Below, one piece after another: positions 16,931 through 24,535 of a DNA stretch of 64,000 bases. The stretch is from Erythrobacter neustonensis (GTDB taxonomy: Bacteria; Pseudomonadota; Alphaproteobacteria; Sphingomonadales; Sphingomonadaceae). Made by a program: the position numbers and the translations under genes. Below the pieces are notes generated by a model. It made no database searches. It was not told the DNA's origin and saw only the letters and a list, made by a program, of their open reading frames with translations. The stretch spans positions 2,046,001-2,110,000 of the forward strand of contig NZ_CP016033.1 of NCBI RefSeq assembly GCF_001663175.1. Direction: 5' to 3'. Within the stretch, counting starts at the first letter, position 1. Each line of letters opens with the position of its first letter.

Positions 16931-18493
16931 ATGGCCCGCAAAGCCTATCACGACCATCAGACCTTCGACGCGATCCTCGATTTCTGGGCGGCCGCGCGGC
17001 CTGACGGGCCGGCGTTCGATCAGGACGGGCGCGTTACCACCTATGCCGAGGCCGATGTCCTGACCCGCCAGATGATCGCGCTGATGCAGGCGCGCGGGAT
17101 CGCCAAGGGCGACAGGGTGGCGTGGCTGGGCAAGAATCGCGACACCTACTTCCTGCTCTATATTGCAGCTGCGCGGATGGGGGCGGTGATGGTGCCCATC
17201 GGCTGGCGGCTGGCCCCGCGCGAGATCGCCTATATCCTCGGCGATACCGAAGCGCGGCTTGTGTTTGCCGATGCCGGGTTCGTCGACACCGCCAAGGCGG
17301 TGGCCGCCGATCTGCCCGCACATCCCGAGGTGATCGAGGCCGAAGTCGCCCGCGCCGCTGCTGCGGCGATGGCGCCTGCCGATTATACGCCGCCCGGCCT
17401 CAACGATCCGGTGCTCCAGCTTTATACCAGTGGCACCACGGGCAACCCCAAGGGCGCGATGCTGTCGAACGGCAACCTGCTGGGGTTGAGGAATGCCGGC
17501 AATGAAGCGGGGCTCGACTGGCAGTTCTACGATGCCGATGATTGCATGCTGGTGGCGATGCCGTGTGCGCATATCGGCGGGACGGGGCTGGTCAATATCG
17601 CGGTTGCGAACGGTGTGCGCAGTCTGGTGCAGGCGGAATTCACGCCCACAGGTGTGCTCGAAGCAATCGAGGCGGGCGCAACGCACATGTTCATCGTGCC
17701 TGCCGCGTTGCAGATGGTGGTTCAGCACCCGCGCGCGGCGACGACCGATTTTACCAACCTCAAATACCTGATGTATGGCGCAGCGCCGATGCCGCTCGAA
17801 CTGCTCAAGGAGGCGGTGGGCACGATGCCGACGACGCGGTTCCTGCAGGCTTACGGGATGACCGAAACCAGCGGCACGATTTCGATTCTGCCGCCCGAGG
17901 ATCACAGACTTGAAGGCAACCGGCGGATGCGTTCGGCGGGCAAGGCCTGCCCCGGGGTGGAAATCGAAGTGCGCGGGGCCGACAATCTGGAAGTGCCGCG
18001 CGGCGATATCGGCGAGGTGTGTATCCGTTCGCCCAGCAACACCGCAGGCTACTGGAAACTGGCCGATGCGACTGCGCGCACGATCGATCCCGATGGCTGG
18101 CTCCACACCGGCGATGCGGGGGTGATGGACGATGACGGCTATGTCTATATCCAGGACCGGATCAAGGACATGATCATCTCGGGCGGAGAGAACGTCTATC
18201 CCGCCGAGGTCGAAAGCGCGATCTATGGCCACCCCGCAATCGCCGAGGTCGCGGTGATCGGCGTGCCATCGGCCAAGTGGGGCGAGGAGGTGAAGGCCTG
18301 CGTCGTTGCCAAGCCGGGGCATGCGGTCGATGCCGATGACGTGATCGCCTGGGCGCGCGAACGGATTGCGGCTTTCAAAGCCCCCAAGAGCGTCGATATC
18401 ATCCCCGTGATGCCGCGCAATGCCAGCGGCAAGATCCTGCGCCGCGAATTGCGCGCGCCCTATTGGGAAGGGCAGGAGCGGCAAGTCTCATGA
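16931..18493 (+). CDS. Acyl-CoA synthetase (AMP-forming), class I adenylate-forming enzyme
   Basis: A 520-aa ligase activating a carboxylic acid as acyl-AMP and then acyl-CoA. Core motifs: LYTSGTTGNPKGAML near residue 165, the A5-type YGMTETSG, the A7-type DGWLHTGDAG, the hinge QDRIKDMIISGGENVYP, and the catalytic lysine in PRNASGKILRREL. The acid substrate cannot be read from sequence; medium/long-chain fatty or aromatic acids are usual in sphingomonads. A ribosome-binding site (GGGAGAGAG) precedes the ATG. The stop overlaps the next start (ATGA). Confidence 0.93.
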   Translation: MARKAYHDHQTFDAILDFWAAARPDGPAFDQDGRVTTYAEADVLTRQMIALMQARGIAKGDRVAWLGKNRDTYFLLYIAAARMGAVMVPIGWRLAPREIAYILGDTEARLVFADAGFVDTAKAVAADLPAHPEVIEAEVARAAAAAMAPADYTPPGLNDPVLQLYTSGTTGNPKGAMLSNGNLLGLRNAGNEAGLDWQFYDADDCMLVAMPCAHIGGTGLVNIAVANGVRSLVQAEFTPTGVLEAIEAGATHMFIVPAALQMVVQHPRAATTDFTNLKYLMYGAAPMPLELLKEAVGTMPTTRFLQAYGMTETSGTISILPPEDHRLEGNRRMRSAGKACPGVEIEVRGADNLEVPRGDIGEVCIRSPSNTAGYWKLADATARTIDPDGWLHTGDAGVMDDDGYVYIQDRIKDMIISGGENVYPAEVESAIYGHPAIAEVAVIGVPSAKWGEEVKACVVAKPGHAVDADDVIAWARERIAAFKAPKSVDIIPVMPRNASGKILRRELRAPYWEGQERQVS

Positions 18494-19092
18494 GCGCCAA
18501 ACAGCACGCGCCCGCGGCTTTGCGCAATCGCGGGCCGATTGCCGAGGTGTTGGCGGCCGAATTGCCCCCAAGCGGAACCGTGCTCGAAATCGCGGCAGGG
18601 TCGGGCGAACACGCGGTGTTCTTTGCCGGCACGTTCCCCGCGCTGGAATGGCACCCGACCGACCCCTCGCCCGAGGCGGTCGCATCAATCGCGGCTTACC
18701 GCGCGGATTATGTAGGGGCAAACCTTGTCGCCCCGCGTCTCCTCGATGCCGCCATGCCCGACACGTGGGGGACGGATGCGGCTGATGCAATCTTGTGCAT
18801 CAACATGGTTCACATCAGTCCGTGGGACGCGACTCTGGGGCTTTTCCGGGGGGCGGCCGGTTTGTTGGGCAGCGGGGCGCCGCTGATCCTCTACGGTCCC
18901 TATATCGAGGAGGGGATCGAGACGGCACAGTCGAACCGCGAATTCGATGCCAGTCTGAAGCAGCGCGATCCGCGCTGGGGGCTGCGTTCGGCTCAAGCGC
19001 TCGACACGCTTGCCGCGCAGCACAAAATGACCCGCAGCGCGCGATATGCGCTGCCGGCGAACAATATCGTTCTGGTTTTCAGGAAACGCTAG
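18490..19092 (+). CDS. DUF938 SAM-dependent methyltransferase-like protein
   Basis: A 200-aa Rossmann-type protein of the DUF938 family. The SAM-binding motif I is LEIAAGSGEHAVFFA near residue 35, followed by LEWHPTDPS and the conserved CINMVHISPWDAT. The substrate is unknown. It starts inside the stop of the acyl-CoA ligase and ends tail-to-tail with the entericidin gene, the two stop codons overlapping. Confidence 0.88.
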   Translation: MSAKQHAPAALRNRGPIAEVLAAELPPSGTVLEIAAGSGEHAVFFAGTFPALEWHPTDPSPEAVASIAAYRADYVGANLVAPRLLDAAMPDTWGTDAADAILCINMVHISPWDATLGLFRGAAGLLGSGAPLILYGPYIEEGIETAQSNREFDASLKQRDPRWGLRSAQALDTLAAQHKMTRSARYALPANNIVLVFRKR

Positions 19093-19220
19093 TCGATGAC
19101 GCGCTTGCCGGCCTGACCGACCGACTTGATATCGTCGCCAAGCCCGTCGACCGTGTTACAGGCCGACGCGCCCAGCGCGAGAGCGGCAAGGGCGGCGGCT
19201 GTCATCATCGTGCGAGTCAT
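19089..19220 (-). CDS. Entericidin A/B-family lipoprotein (copy 1)
   Basis: A 43-aa small lipoprotein: MTRTMMTAAALAALALGA then lipobox with Cys (SAC), and a short tail NTVDGLGDDIKSVGQAGK typical of the entericidin family. The ATG follows AAAGGA at good spacing. Entericidins are stress-induced, membrane-associated small lipoproteins; in E. coli a toxin/antidote pair has been proposed. A second copy lies 100 bp upstream on the same strand. Confidence 0.85.
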   Translation of the reverse strand: MTRTMMTAAALAALALGASACNTVDGLGDDIKSVGQAGKRVID

Positions 19221-19320
19221 CGTGCAGGTCCTTTGAGAGCGATTAATGAAAATCGCGCGGGCCCTGCCGTGATGATCCTGACACTGCGATGAACTGCCAC
19301 CCTTGCCGTTCAAACGGAGA

Positions 19321-19452
19321 TCAGATCTCTTCGCGAACTTCGCGCGATGCCGACTGCAGGTCTTCGCCGGCGCCTTCAACGGTGTTGCAGGCAGCGGTGG
19401 TCAGCGCAGCAGCGGCGAGGGCGACGGCGGTGACGAGGTTACGGGTGGTCAT
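19321..19452 (-). CDS. Entericidin A/B-family lipoprotein (copy 2)
   Basis: Read directly from the minus strand: a 43-aa frame beginning MTTRNLVTAVALAAAAL, then TTAAC as lipobox with the acylated Cys, then NTVEGAGEDLQSASREVREE. It parallels copy 1 closely (TACNTVEGAGEDLQS versus SACNTVDGLGDDIKS). AAGGAG lies before the ATG. The tail is more acidic than that of copy 1, as in entericidin pairs where the two members differ in charge. Confidence 0.85.
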   Translation of the reverse strand: MTTRNLVTAVALAAAALTTAACNTVEGAGEDLQSASREVREEI

Positions 19453-19491
19453 GACAAGGGGTGCTCCTTCTTGGTTATCCCTGAACATGCC

Positions 19492-19517
19492 AAGCGTGGC
19501 TGAGGCCCGCTTGTTCC
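19492..19517 (-). promoter_or_regulatory. Candidate EcfG (general stress) promoter
   Basis: On the minus strand GGAAC (19517-19513) is followed after exactly 16 bp by CGCTT (19496-19492). The alphaproteobacterial EcfG consensus is GGAAC-N16/17-CGTT. The -10 differs at one base. It lies about 40 bp before the copy-2 entericidin start. Small envelope lipoproteins are common members of this regulon, which supports but does not prove the call. Confidence 0.35.
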
Positions 19518-19519
19518 AT

Positions 19520-20431
19520 CTATTCGCCCGAATGCACGCGCGACCGGGCCAATTGCCGTTCGCGCCACGCGATCAGCAGGCCGGCGCCGATGATCAGCGG
19601 GGCGCCCAGCCACAGGCTGGCAGGGGCCGCGCGGTCGAACACGTAAAACCCGTAAAAGCTTGCCCACAGCAGCGCGGTGTAATCCATCAGCAAGATCACC
19701 GCCGCCGATCCGAAGCGCAGCGATGTGGTCAGCAGCATCTGCGCCGCCGCGCCGACCAGCCCCATCGCAAGGATCAGCCCCCACGTCAGCGGATCATGCG
19801 CGGCCCAGACAAAGGGCAGCGCAAGCGCAGCAGCGGGTGTGGTCAGCGCGGCAAACCAGAAGACGATGCTCCACGGATTTTCGGTGGTGTTGAGGTCCTG
19901 GATCTGGAAACTGATCAGCGCGACCATGAAGGGCGCGACAAGGCCGACCGCAATGCCGGCCCATGTCACGCCAGCATCGAGACCGCCAAACGGTTGCATG
20001 ACCACGATCACCCCGGCAAAACCGATTACGACTGCGCTCCAGCGATAGGGGCCGATCCGCTCGCGCAGCAGCACGATGGCGAGCAGCGTGGCAAAGACCG
20101 GCGCGGTAAAGCCAAGCGTGGTCGCCTCGGCCAGCGGCAGCAGCAGCACCGCGCCATAGGTGAAGATCATCCCGAACAGGCCCGCCGCCGCGCGGCGCGC
20201 GTGGGCTGGCAGACGCCGGGTGCGTAGCAAGGCAAGCCGCCCGGTCAGCGCAAGACCACCGCCCAGCAGAATGACGGTGAGCAGCTGGCGCCAGAAAATC
20301 AGCTCCATCAGATGCGCGCCGCGTGTCCCCGCCAGCTTCACCAGCATGCCCATCGTGGCAAGCGCGCCCGCCGCCAGCAGCCGCACGAACAGCGCCAACA
20401 TCGGGCGGGGGCGGGCGATCGAGCCATCCAT
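19520..20431 (-). CDS. DMT-superfamily (EamA) transporter
   Basis: A 303-aa membrane protein with about ten hydrophobic helices arranged as two EamA repeats. Examples are FVRLLAAGALATMGMLVKLAG, FWRQLLTVILLGGGLALTG and AVVIGFAGVIVVMQPF in the first half, and the second repeat near LILAMGLVGAAAQMLLTTSLRFG. It is probably an inner-membrane exporter of a small metabolite; substrate not predictable. The start is the ATG giving MDGSIARPRP; an alternative is 10 residues further in. Further upstream codons are non-coding in character. Confidence 0.88.
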   Translation of the reverse strand: MDGSIARPRPMLALFVRLLAAGALATMGMLVKLAGTRGAHLMELIFWRQLLTVILLGGGLALTGRLALLRTRRLPAHARRAAAGLFGMIFTYGAVLLLPLAEATTLGFTAPVFATLLAIVLLRERIGPYRWSAVVIGFAGVIVVMQPFGGLDAGVTWAGIAVGLVAPFMVALISFQIQDLNTTENPWSIVFWFAALTTPAAALALPFVWAAHDPLTWGLILAMGLVGAAAQMLLTTSLRFGSAAVILLMDYTALLWASFYGFYVFDRAAPASLWLGAPLIIGAGLLIAWRERQLARSRVHSGE

Positions 20432-20495
20432 GCATCGAGCCTTGGCGCGAGGGCGAGGATTGCGCAACCCGCCGCGCGCCTTACATGGGCGCGCG

Positions 20496-20735
20496 ATGGA
20501 GATGATCCGGCAATTCGAACTGATGAGCGACGCCGCGCAGCTTGTGTGGGCGGGCGCGGGGCTGTGGGTGCTCGCCGCGATCTTCACGCTGATGGAACGC
20601 CGCCGCACCCGCGCGCGCAATCTGGCGAAGCTCGAGAAAGTCGGGTGGGTGCCGTGGACGACGCTGTTCGTGCTGGCCGCAATGTCGGGCGCGGCCCTGA
20701 TGACAGCGGCGCTGCCATCATTGATCAAGGGCTGA
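20496..20735 (+). CDS. Small two-helix membrane protein
   Basis: A 79-aa protein divergent from the transporter. It has two hydrophobic segments (LVWAGAGLWVLAAIFTLM and WTTLFVLAAMSGAALMTAAL) separated by a very basic loop (ERRRTRARNLAKLEK), giving a cytoplasmic loop by the positive-inside rule. No named family recognised. An ATG 6 bp later is an alternative start. Confidence 0.6.
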   Translation: MEMIRQFELMSDAAQLVWAGAGLWVLAAIFTLMERRRTRARNLAKLEKVGWVPWTTLFVLAAMSGAALMTAALPSLIKG

Positions 20736-20752
20736 GCGTAGCCTCATCTTTT

Positions 20753-20887
20753 GCCAACGACGCAGATCGTCGCAAGGCCAACCGGCCGCCGGCCGGTTAG
20801 GCCGAACCGTCGGCGCAAAAGGCAGGCGATGCCAACGACGCAAAGCGTCGCAAGGCCAAATGGCCGCCGGCCGGTCAGGCCGAACCG
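20753..20887. repeat. Pair of 57-bp palindromic intergenic repeats
   Basis: Copies at 20753-20809 and 20831-20887 differ at only about five positions. Each contains two inverted repeats: GACGC-N-GCGTC-like arms around the first 20 bp, and a strong stem such as AACCGGCC-GCC-GGCCGGTT (20780-20798). In the second copy the changes partly keep the stem. This is the form of a REP-like mobile palindromic element. It lies between the convergent small membrane protein and cpaF. Confidence 0.8.
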
Positions 20888-20905
20888 CCTGCCTTAAAGG
20901 CAGGC
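20887..20905. other. Hairpin overlapping the cpaF stop codon
   Basis: GCCTGCC-TTAAA-GGCAGGC forms a 7-bp GC-rich stem whose loop contains the cpaF stop codon. No U-run follows on either strand, so it is not a standard intrinsic terminator, but it may stabilise the 3' end of the message. Confidence 0.4.
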
Positions 20906-22420
20906 CTCCAGATACGCCTGATCGAAGCCGAACTGGCGCGCCTTTTCGAGCGTATAGGGGCGCAGGCCCGAAGCGCGGAATTCGCCGAGGATCTTCCCGT
21001 CGTCGGTCTCGTCCAGGTATTCGAACTTGAACAATTCCTGCGTCACGATCACGTCGCCCTCCATCCCGATCACCTCGGTGATGTTGGTGGTGCGGCGCGA
21101 ACCGTCGCGCAGACGCTTCACCTGCACGATGAGGTCAACCGATTCGGCGATCTGGCGGCTGATGGCTTCCTTGGGGATCTTGATGTCGCCCATCAGGATC
21201 ATGTTTTCCATACGGCCAAGGCATTCGCGTGGGCTATTGGCGTGAAGCGTGCACATCGATCCGTCGTGACCGGTGTTCATCGCCGCGAGGAGATCGAAAC
21301 ACTCCGCGCCGCGAATTTCGCCGAGGATGATGCGGTCAGGCCGCATACGCAGCGCGTTCTTCACAAGGTCACCGATGGTGATCGCGCCCTGGCCTTCGAG
21401 GTTGGGCGGGCGGGTTTCGAGCGGCAGCCAGTGCGGCTGTTGCAGGCGCAATTCGGCCGCGTCTTCGATCGTCAGCACGCGCTCGCCCGGGTCGATCATC
21501 TTCGACAGGGCGTTGAGCATGGTCGTCTTGCCCGAACCCGTACCGCCCGAAATCACGATGTTCATCCGGCACGCACCCGCGATTTTCAGCGCGGTCGCCA
21601 TCTTGTCCGACATCGAGCCGAAATCGCGCAGCATGTCGATGGTGATCGGCTTTTCGGAGAACTTACGAATCGAGATCGCGGTGCCGCGCAAGCTGAGCGG
21701 CGGCACGATCACGTTGACGCGGCTGCCGTCCTTCAAACGGGCGTCGGCCAGCGGCGTGGTCTGGTCGACGCGGCGGCCGACCTGGTTCACGATCCGCTGC
21801 GCGATCTGGAACAGGTGCTGTTCGTCGCGGAACCGGATCGGGGCGAGTTGCAGCTTGCCCTTCTTTTCGATGTAGGTCTGGTCCGGCCCGTTGACCATGA
21901 TGTCGGACACGTCGGGATCGTTCAGCAGCTCTTCCAAAGGACCGAAGCCGAGCAATTCGTCGATCAGCACCTTTTCCAGCGCGAATTGCTCGCGCCGGTT
22001 CAGCGTGACCTTCAGCTCGGCCAGCACTTCCATGATGATCGGCCGGAATTCCTCGGAGAGTTCCTCCTTGGAGAGCGTTGCCGCGGCTTCCGGATCGACC
22101 CGTTCGAGCAGGCGCGGAAGCACCTGTTCCTTGATCTTGTGGACGCTGGCTTCGAAACCGCCGACCTCGGATTCGCCCGAATTGACCGAGGCCATGCGCT
22201 CGTTCAGCCGGTCGATCGCCTCGGATGTGGTGGCGGGGCGGTGCGCTTTGGCTGGCGCCGCGGCGGGGCGCGGCGCAGCGTCCTCGCCCGGGATCGGCGG
22301 AAACTGTTCGCCGCCGCGCGGAGCAATGCCCGCACCCTTCATCGGCCGTGCGACGCCGAAAGCGGGTCTCGCGCCCGGCTTCAGTCCGCCTGCATTGCCC
22401 TTTTTCCCGAATGCGCTCAT
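20894..22420 (-). CDS. cpaF: CpaF/TadA-type secretion ATPase
   Basis: A 508-aa hexameric ATPase that powers assembly of Flp/Tad pili. The ~90-residue N terminus is basic and Pro/Ala-rich. The conserved N-terminal domain follows (LLGFGPLEELLNDPDVSDIMVNGPDQTYIEKKGKL), then Walker A ISGGTGSGKTTML, the Asp box (VLTIEDAAELRL), Walker B (ALRMRPDRIILGEIRG) and the His box (AMNTGHDGSMCTLHAN). Start is MSAFGKKG after GGGGGCTGGGA. No other tad/cpa gene is in the window, so this ATPase is physically separated from the rest of the pilus machinery here. Confidence 0.94.
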   Translation of the reverse strand: MSAFGKKGNAGGLKPGARPAFGVARPMKGAGIAPRGGEQFPPIPGEDAAPRPAAAPAKAHRPATTSEAIDRLNERMASVNSGESEVGGFEASVHKIKEQVLPRLLERVDPEAAATLSKEELSEEFRPIIMEVLAELKVTLNRREQFALEKVLIDELLGFGPLEELLNDPDVSDIMVNGPDQTYIEKKGKLQLAPIRFRDEQHLFQIAQRIVNQVGRRVDQTTPLADARLKDGSRVNVIVPPLSLRGTAISIRKFSEKPITIDMLRDFGSMSDKMATALKIAGACRMNIVISGGTGSGKTTMLNALSKMIDPGERVLTIEDAAELRLQQPHWLPLETRPPNLEGQGAITIGDLVKNALRMRPDRIILGEIRGAECFDLLAAMNTGHDGSMCTLHANSPRECLGRMENMILMGDIKIPKEAISRQIAESVDLIVQVKRLRDGSRRTTNITEVIGMEGDVIVTQELFKFEYLDETDDGKILGEFRASGLRPYTLEKARQFGFDQAYLEACL

Positions 22421-22617
22421 TCCCAGCCCCCGAGGGTCCTTATGTTCTGACGCACCTTCCTGCACCCATGGTCGAAGGGACGTTACGTGGCATGGTGAAT
22501 AGAACGGAATGGTTGTTTTTTTCCTAAGCATTCGCCGCCGCCGCGGTTTGAGGGGCTTGCCGTTAAGGGCCTGCGCGCTAGAGCGGCGCTGACACCAGCA
22601 AAGGAAGAGCCAGCTCT

Positions 22618-24453
22618 ATGTGCGGCATTATCGGTATCGTCGGGACACGCAGCGTCGCAGGGCGCCTGGTCGATGGGCTGCGGCGCATGGAATATCGCGG
22701 TTATGACAGTTCGGGCATCTGCACGCTGCACGATGGCGCGCTGGTGCGCCGCCGCGCCGAAGGGCGACTGGCCAATCTGGTCGCGGTGCTCGAACAGGAC
22801 CCGGCGCCCGGCAATGTCGGGATCGCGCACACCCGCTGGGCCACCCACGGCGCGCCGACCGCGGCGAACGCGCACCCGCACGCGACGGGCGAGGTCGCGA
22901 TCGTCCACAACGGCATCATCGAGAATTACAAGGAACTTCGCAGCGAAATGGCGGCCGCGGGCCGCGTCTTCGAAAGCGAGACCGACAGCGAAGTGGTCGC
23001 GCACCTGATCTCTGCCGAGGTCGAGGGCGGCGCCGACCCGGTCGAAGCGGTGCGCAACGTCCTGCCGCGGCTGCGCGGCGCCTTTGCATTGGCGATCGCG
23101 TTCCGCGCGCATCCCGACATGCTGATCGGCGCACGGCTCGGCTCGCCGCTGGTGCTCGGCTATGGGCCCGAGGGCGAGGAGGCGGAGATGTATCTGGGTT
23201 CGGATGCGCTCGCGCTTGCGCCGCTGACGCAGCGGATCGCCTATCTCGAAGAAGGCGACTGGGTCGTGGTGCGCCGCGACAGTGCCGAGGTGTTCGATGC
23301 GCAGGGCAATCCCGTCACGCGCGAAATCCGCGCCTCGGGCGCTTCGGCCGCCGCGGTGGAGAAGGGCAATTATCGCCACTTCATGCAGAAGGAGATTTAC
23401 GAGCAGCCCACCGTGGTGGCGCAGACGCTTGGCTCCTATCTGCGCCGTTCGGACAATTCGGTCGCGCTGCCGCAGATCGATTTCGACCTCTCGCAAATCC
23501 GCCGGCTGACGATCGTCGCCTGCGGCACCAGTTTCTATGCGGGGCTGGTCGCCAAATACTGGTTCGAACAATTCGCGCGCGTTCCGGTCGATATCGATGT
23601 CGCATCCGAGTTCCGCTATCGCAATCCCGTGCTCGAAGATGGCGGGCTGGCATTGTTCATCTCGCAGAGCGGGGAGACCGCCGACACGCTCGCCGCGCTC
23701 CGGCATTGCAAGGCGCATGGCCAGACCATCGGCGTGATCGTCAACGTGCCCACCAGCACGATGGCGCGCGAGGCCGATCTGTTGCTGCCCACGCACGCAG
23801 GGCCGGAAATCGGCGTCGCCTCGACCAAGGCATTCACCTGCCAGCTGGCCGTGCTCGCCGCACTGGCGGCGCATATGGCGGTCAAGAAGGGGCGGCTTTC
23901 GCGCGAGGAGGAGGCCGAGATCGTGCGGCATCTGCTCGAAACTCCCGCAGCGCTCAATGCAGCGCTTGCGCATGACGACGATATCGCCGCGATGGCGCAC
24001 CTTGTCGCCCCGGCGCGCGATGTGCTGTATCTGGGCCGAGGGCAGGACTATCCGCTCGCGCTCGAAGGTGCGCTCAAGCTCAAGGAAATCAGCTATATTC
24101 ACGCCGAGGGCTATGCCGCGGGCGAAATGAAGCACGGCCCGATCGCGCTTATCGACGATGCCGTGCCGGTGGTGGTGATCGCGCCTTCGGGGCCGTTGTT
24201 CGAAAAGACCGTCTCGAACATGGAAGAAGTCCGCGCGCGCGGCGGGCAGGTGGTGCTGATTTCGGACGCCGAGGGCCTGGCCGCTGCGGGCGAGGGCTGC
24301 ATCGCGACGATCGAAATGCCGGTCGTCCATCCGCTGATCGTGCCGCTGGTCTATGCCGTGCCGGTGCAGTTGCTCGCCTATCACGTGGCGGTGGTAAAGG
24401 GCACCGATGTCGACCAGCCGCGCAATCTGGCCAAATCGGTGACCGTCGAATAG
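22618..24453 (+). CDS. glmS: Glutamine-fructose-6-phosphate aminotransferase (isomerizing)
   Basis: Makes glucosamine-6-phosphate for peptidoglycan and LPS. It is 611 aa, the family's usual length. The glutaminase domain begins at Cys1 after Met removal (CGIIGIVG) with the class II signatures YRGYDSSGI and HTRWATHG. The two SIS sugar-isomerase domains follow (CGTSFYAG, SQSGETADTL, then LGRGQDYPLALEGALKLKEISYIHAE). The C terminus DQPRNLAKSVTVE is canonical. A ribosome-binding site (AAAGGAAGAG) precedes the ATG. No glmS ribozyme is seen upstream, as expected outside Firmicutes. Confidence 0.97.
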   Translation: MCGIIGIVGTRSVAGRLVDGLRRMEYRGYDSSGICTLHDGALVRRRAEGRLANLVAVLEQDPAPGNVGIAHTRWATHGAPTAANAHPHATGEVAIVHNGIIENYKELRSEMAAAGRVFESETDSEVVAHLISAEVEGGADPVEAVRNVLPRLRGAFALAIAFRAHPDMLIGARLGSPLVLGYGPEGEEAEMYLGSDALALAPLTQRIAYLEEGDWVVVRRDSAEVFDAQGNPVTREIRASGASAAAVEKGNYRHFMQKEIYEQPTVVAQTLGSYLRRSDNSVALPQIDFDLSQIRRLTIVACGTSFYAGLVAKYWFEQFARVPVDIDVASEFRYRNPVLEDGGLALFISQSGETADTLAALRHCKAHGQTIGVIVNVPTSTMAREADLLLPTHAGPEIGVASTKAFTCQLAVLAALAAHMAVKKGRLSREEEAEIVRHLLETPAALNAALAHDDDIAAMAHLVAPARDVLYLGRGQDYPLALEGALKLKEISYIHAEGYAAGEMKHGPIALIDDAVPVVVIAPSGPLFEKTVSNMEEVRARGGQVVLISDAEGLAAAGEGCIATIEMPVVHPLIVPLVYAVPVQLLAYHVAVVKGTDVDQPRNLAKSVTVE

Positions 24454-24535
24454 CCGCGTTTCCGGCTTCGCCATGCCCTTTCAATCGTTTGCGGCGGTTT
24501 ACCGGAGCATAACGATTCACGGTTAAGGCGGGTGC

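Noticed and set aside
16097..18484. A 795-codon open frame on the minus strand
   Set aside because: It is antisense to the NAD(P)-binding, ABA4-like and acyl-CoA ligase genes and shows no family motif; a shadow of high third-position GC.
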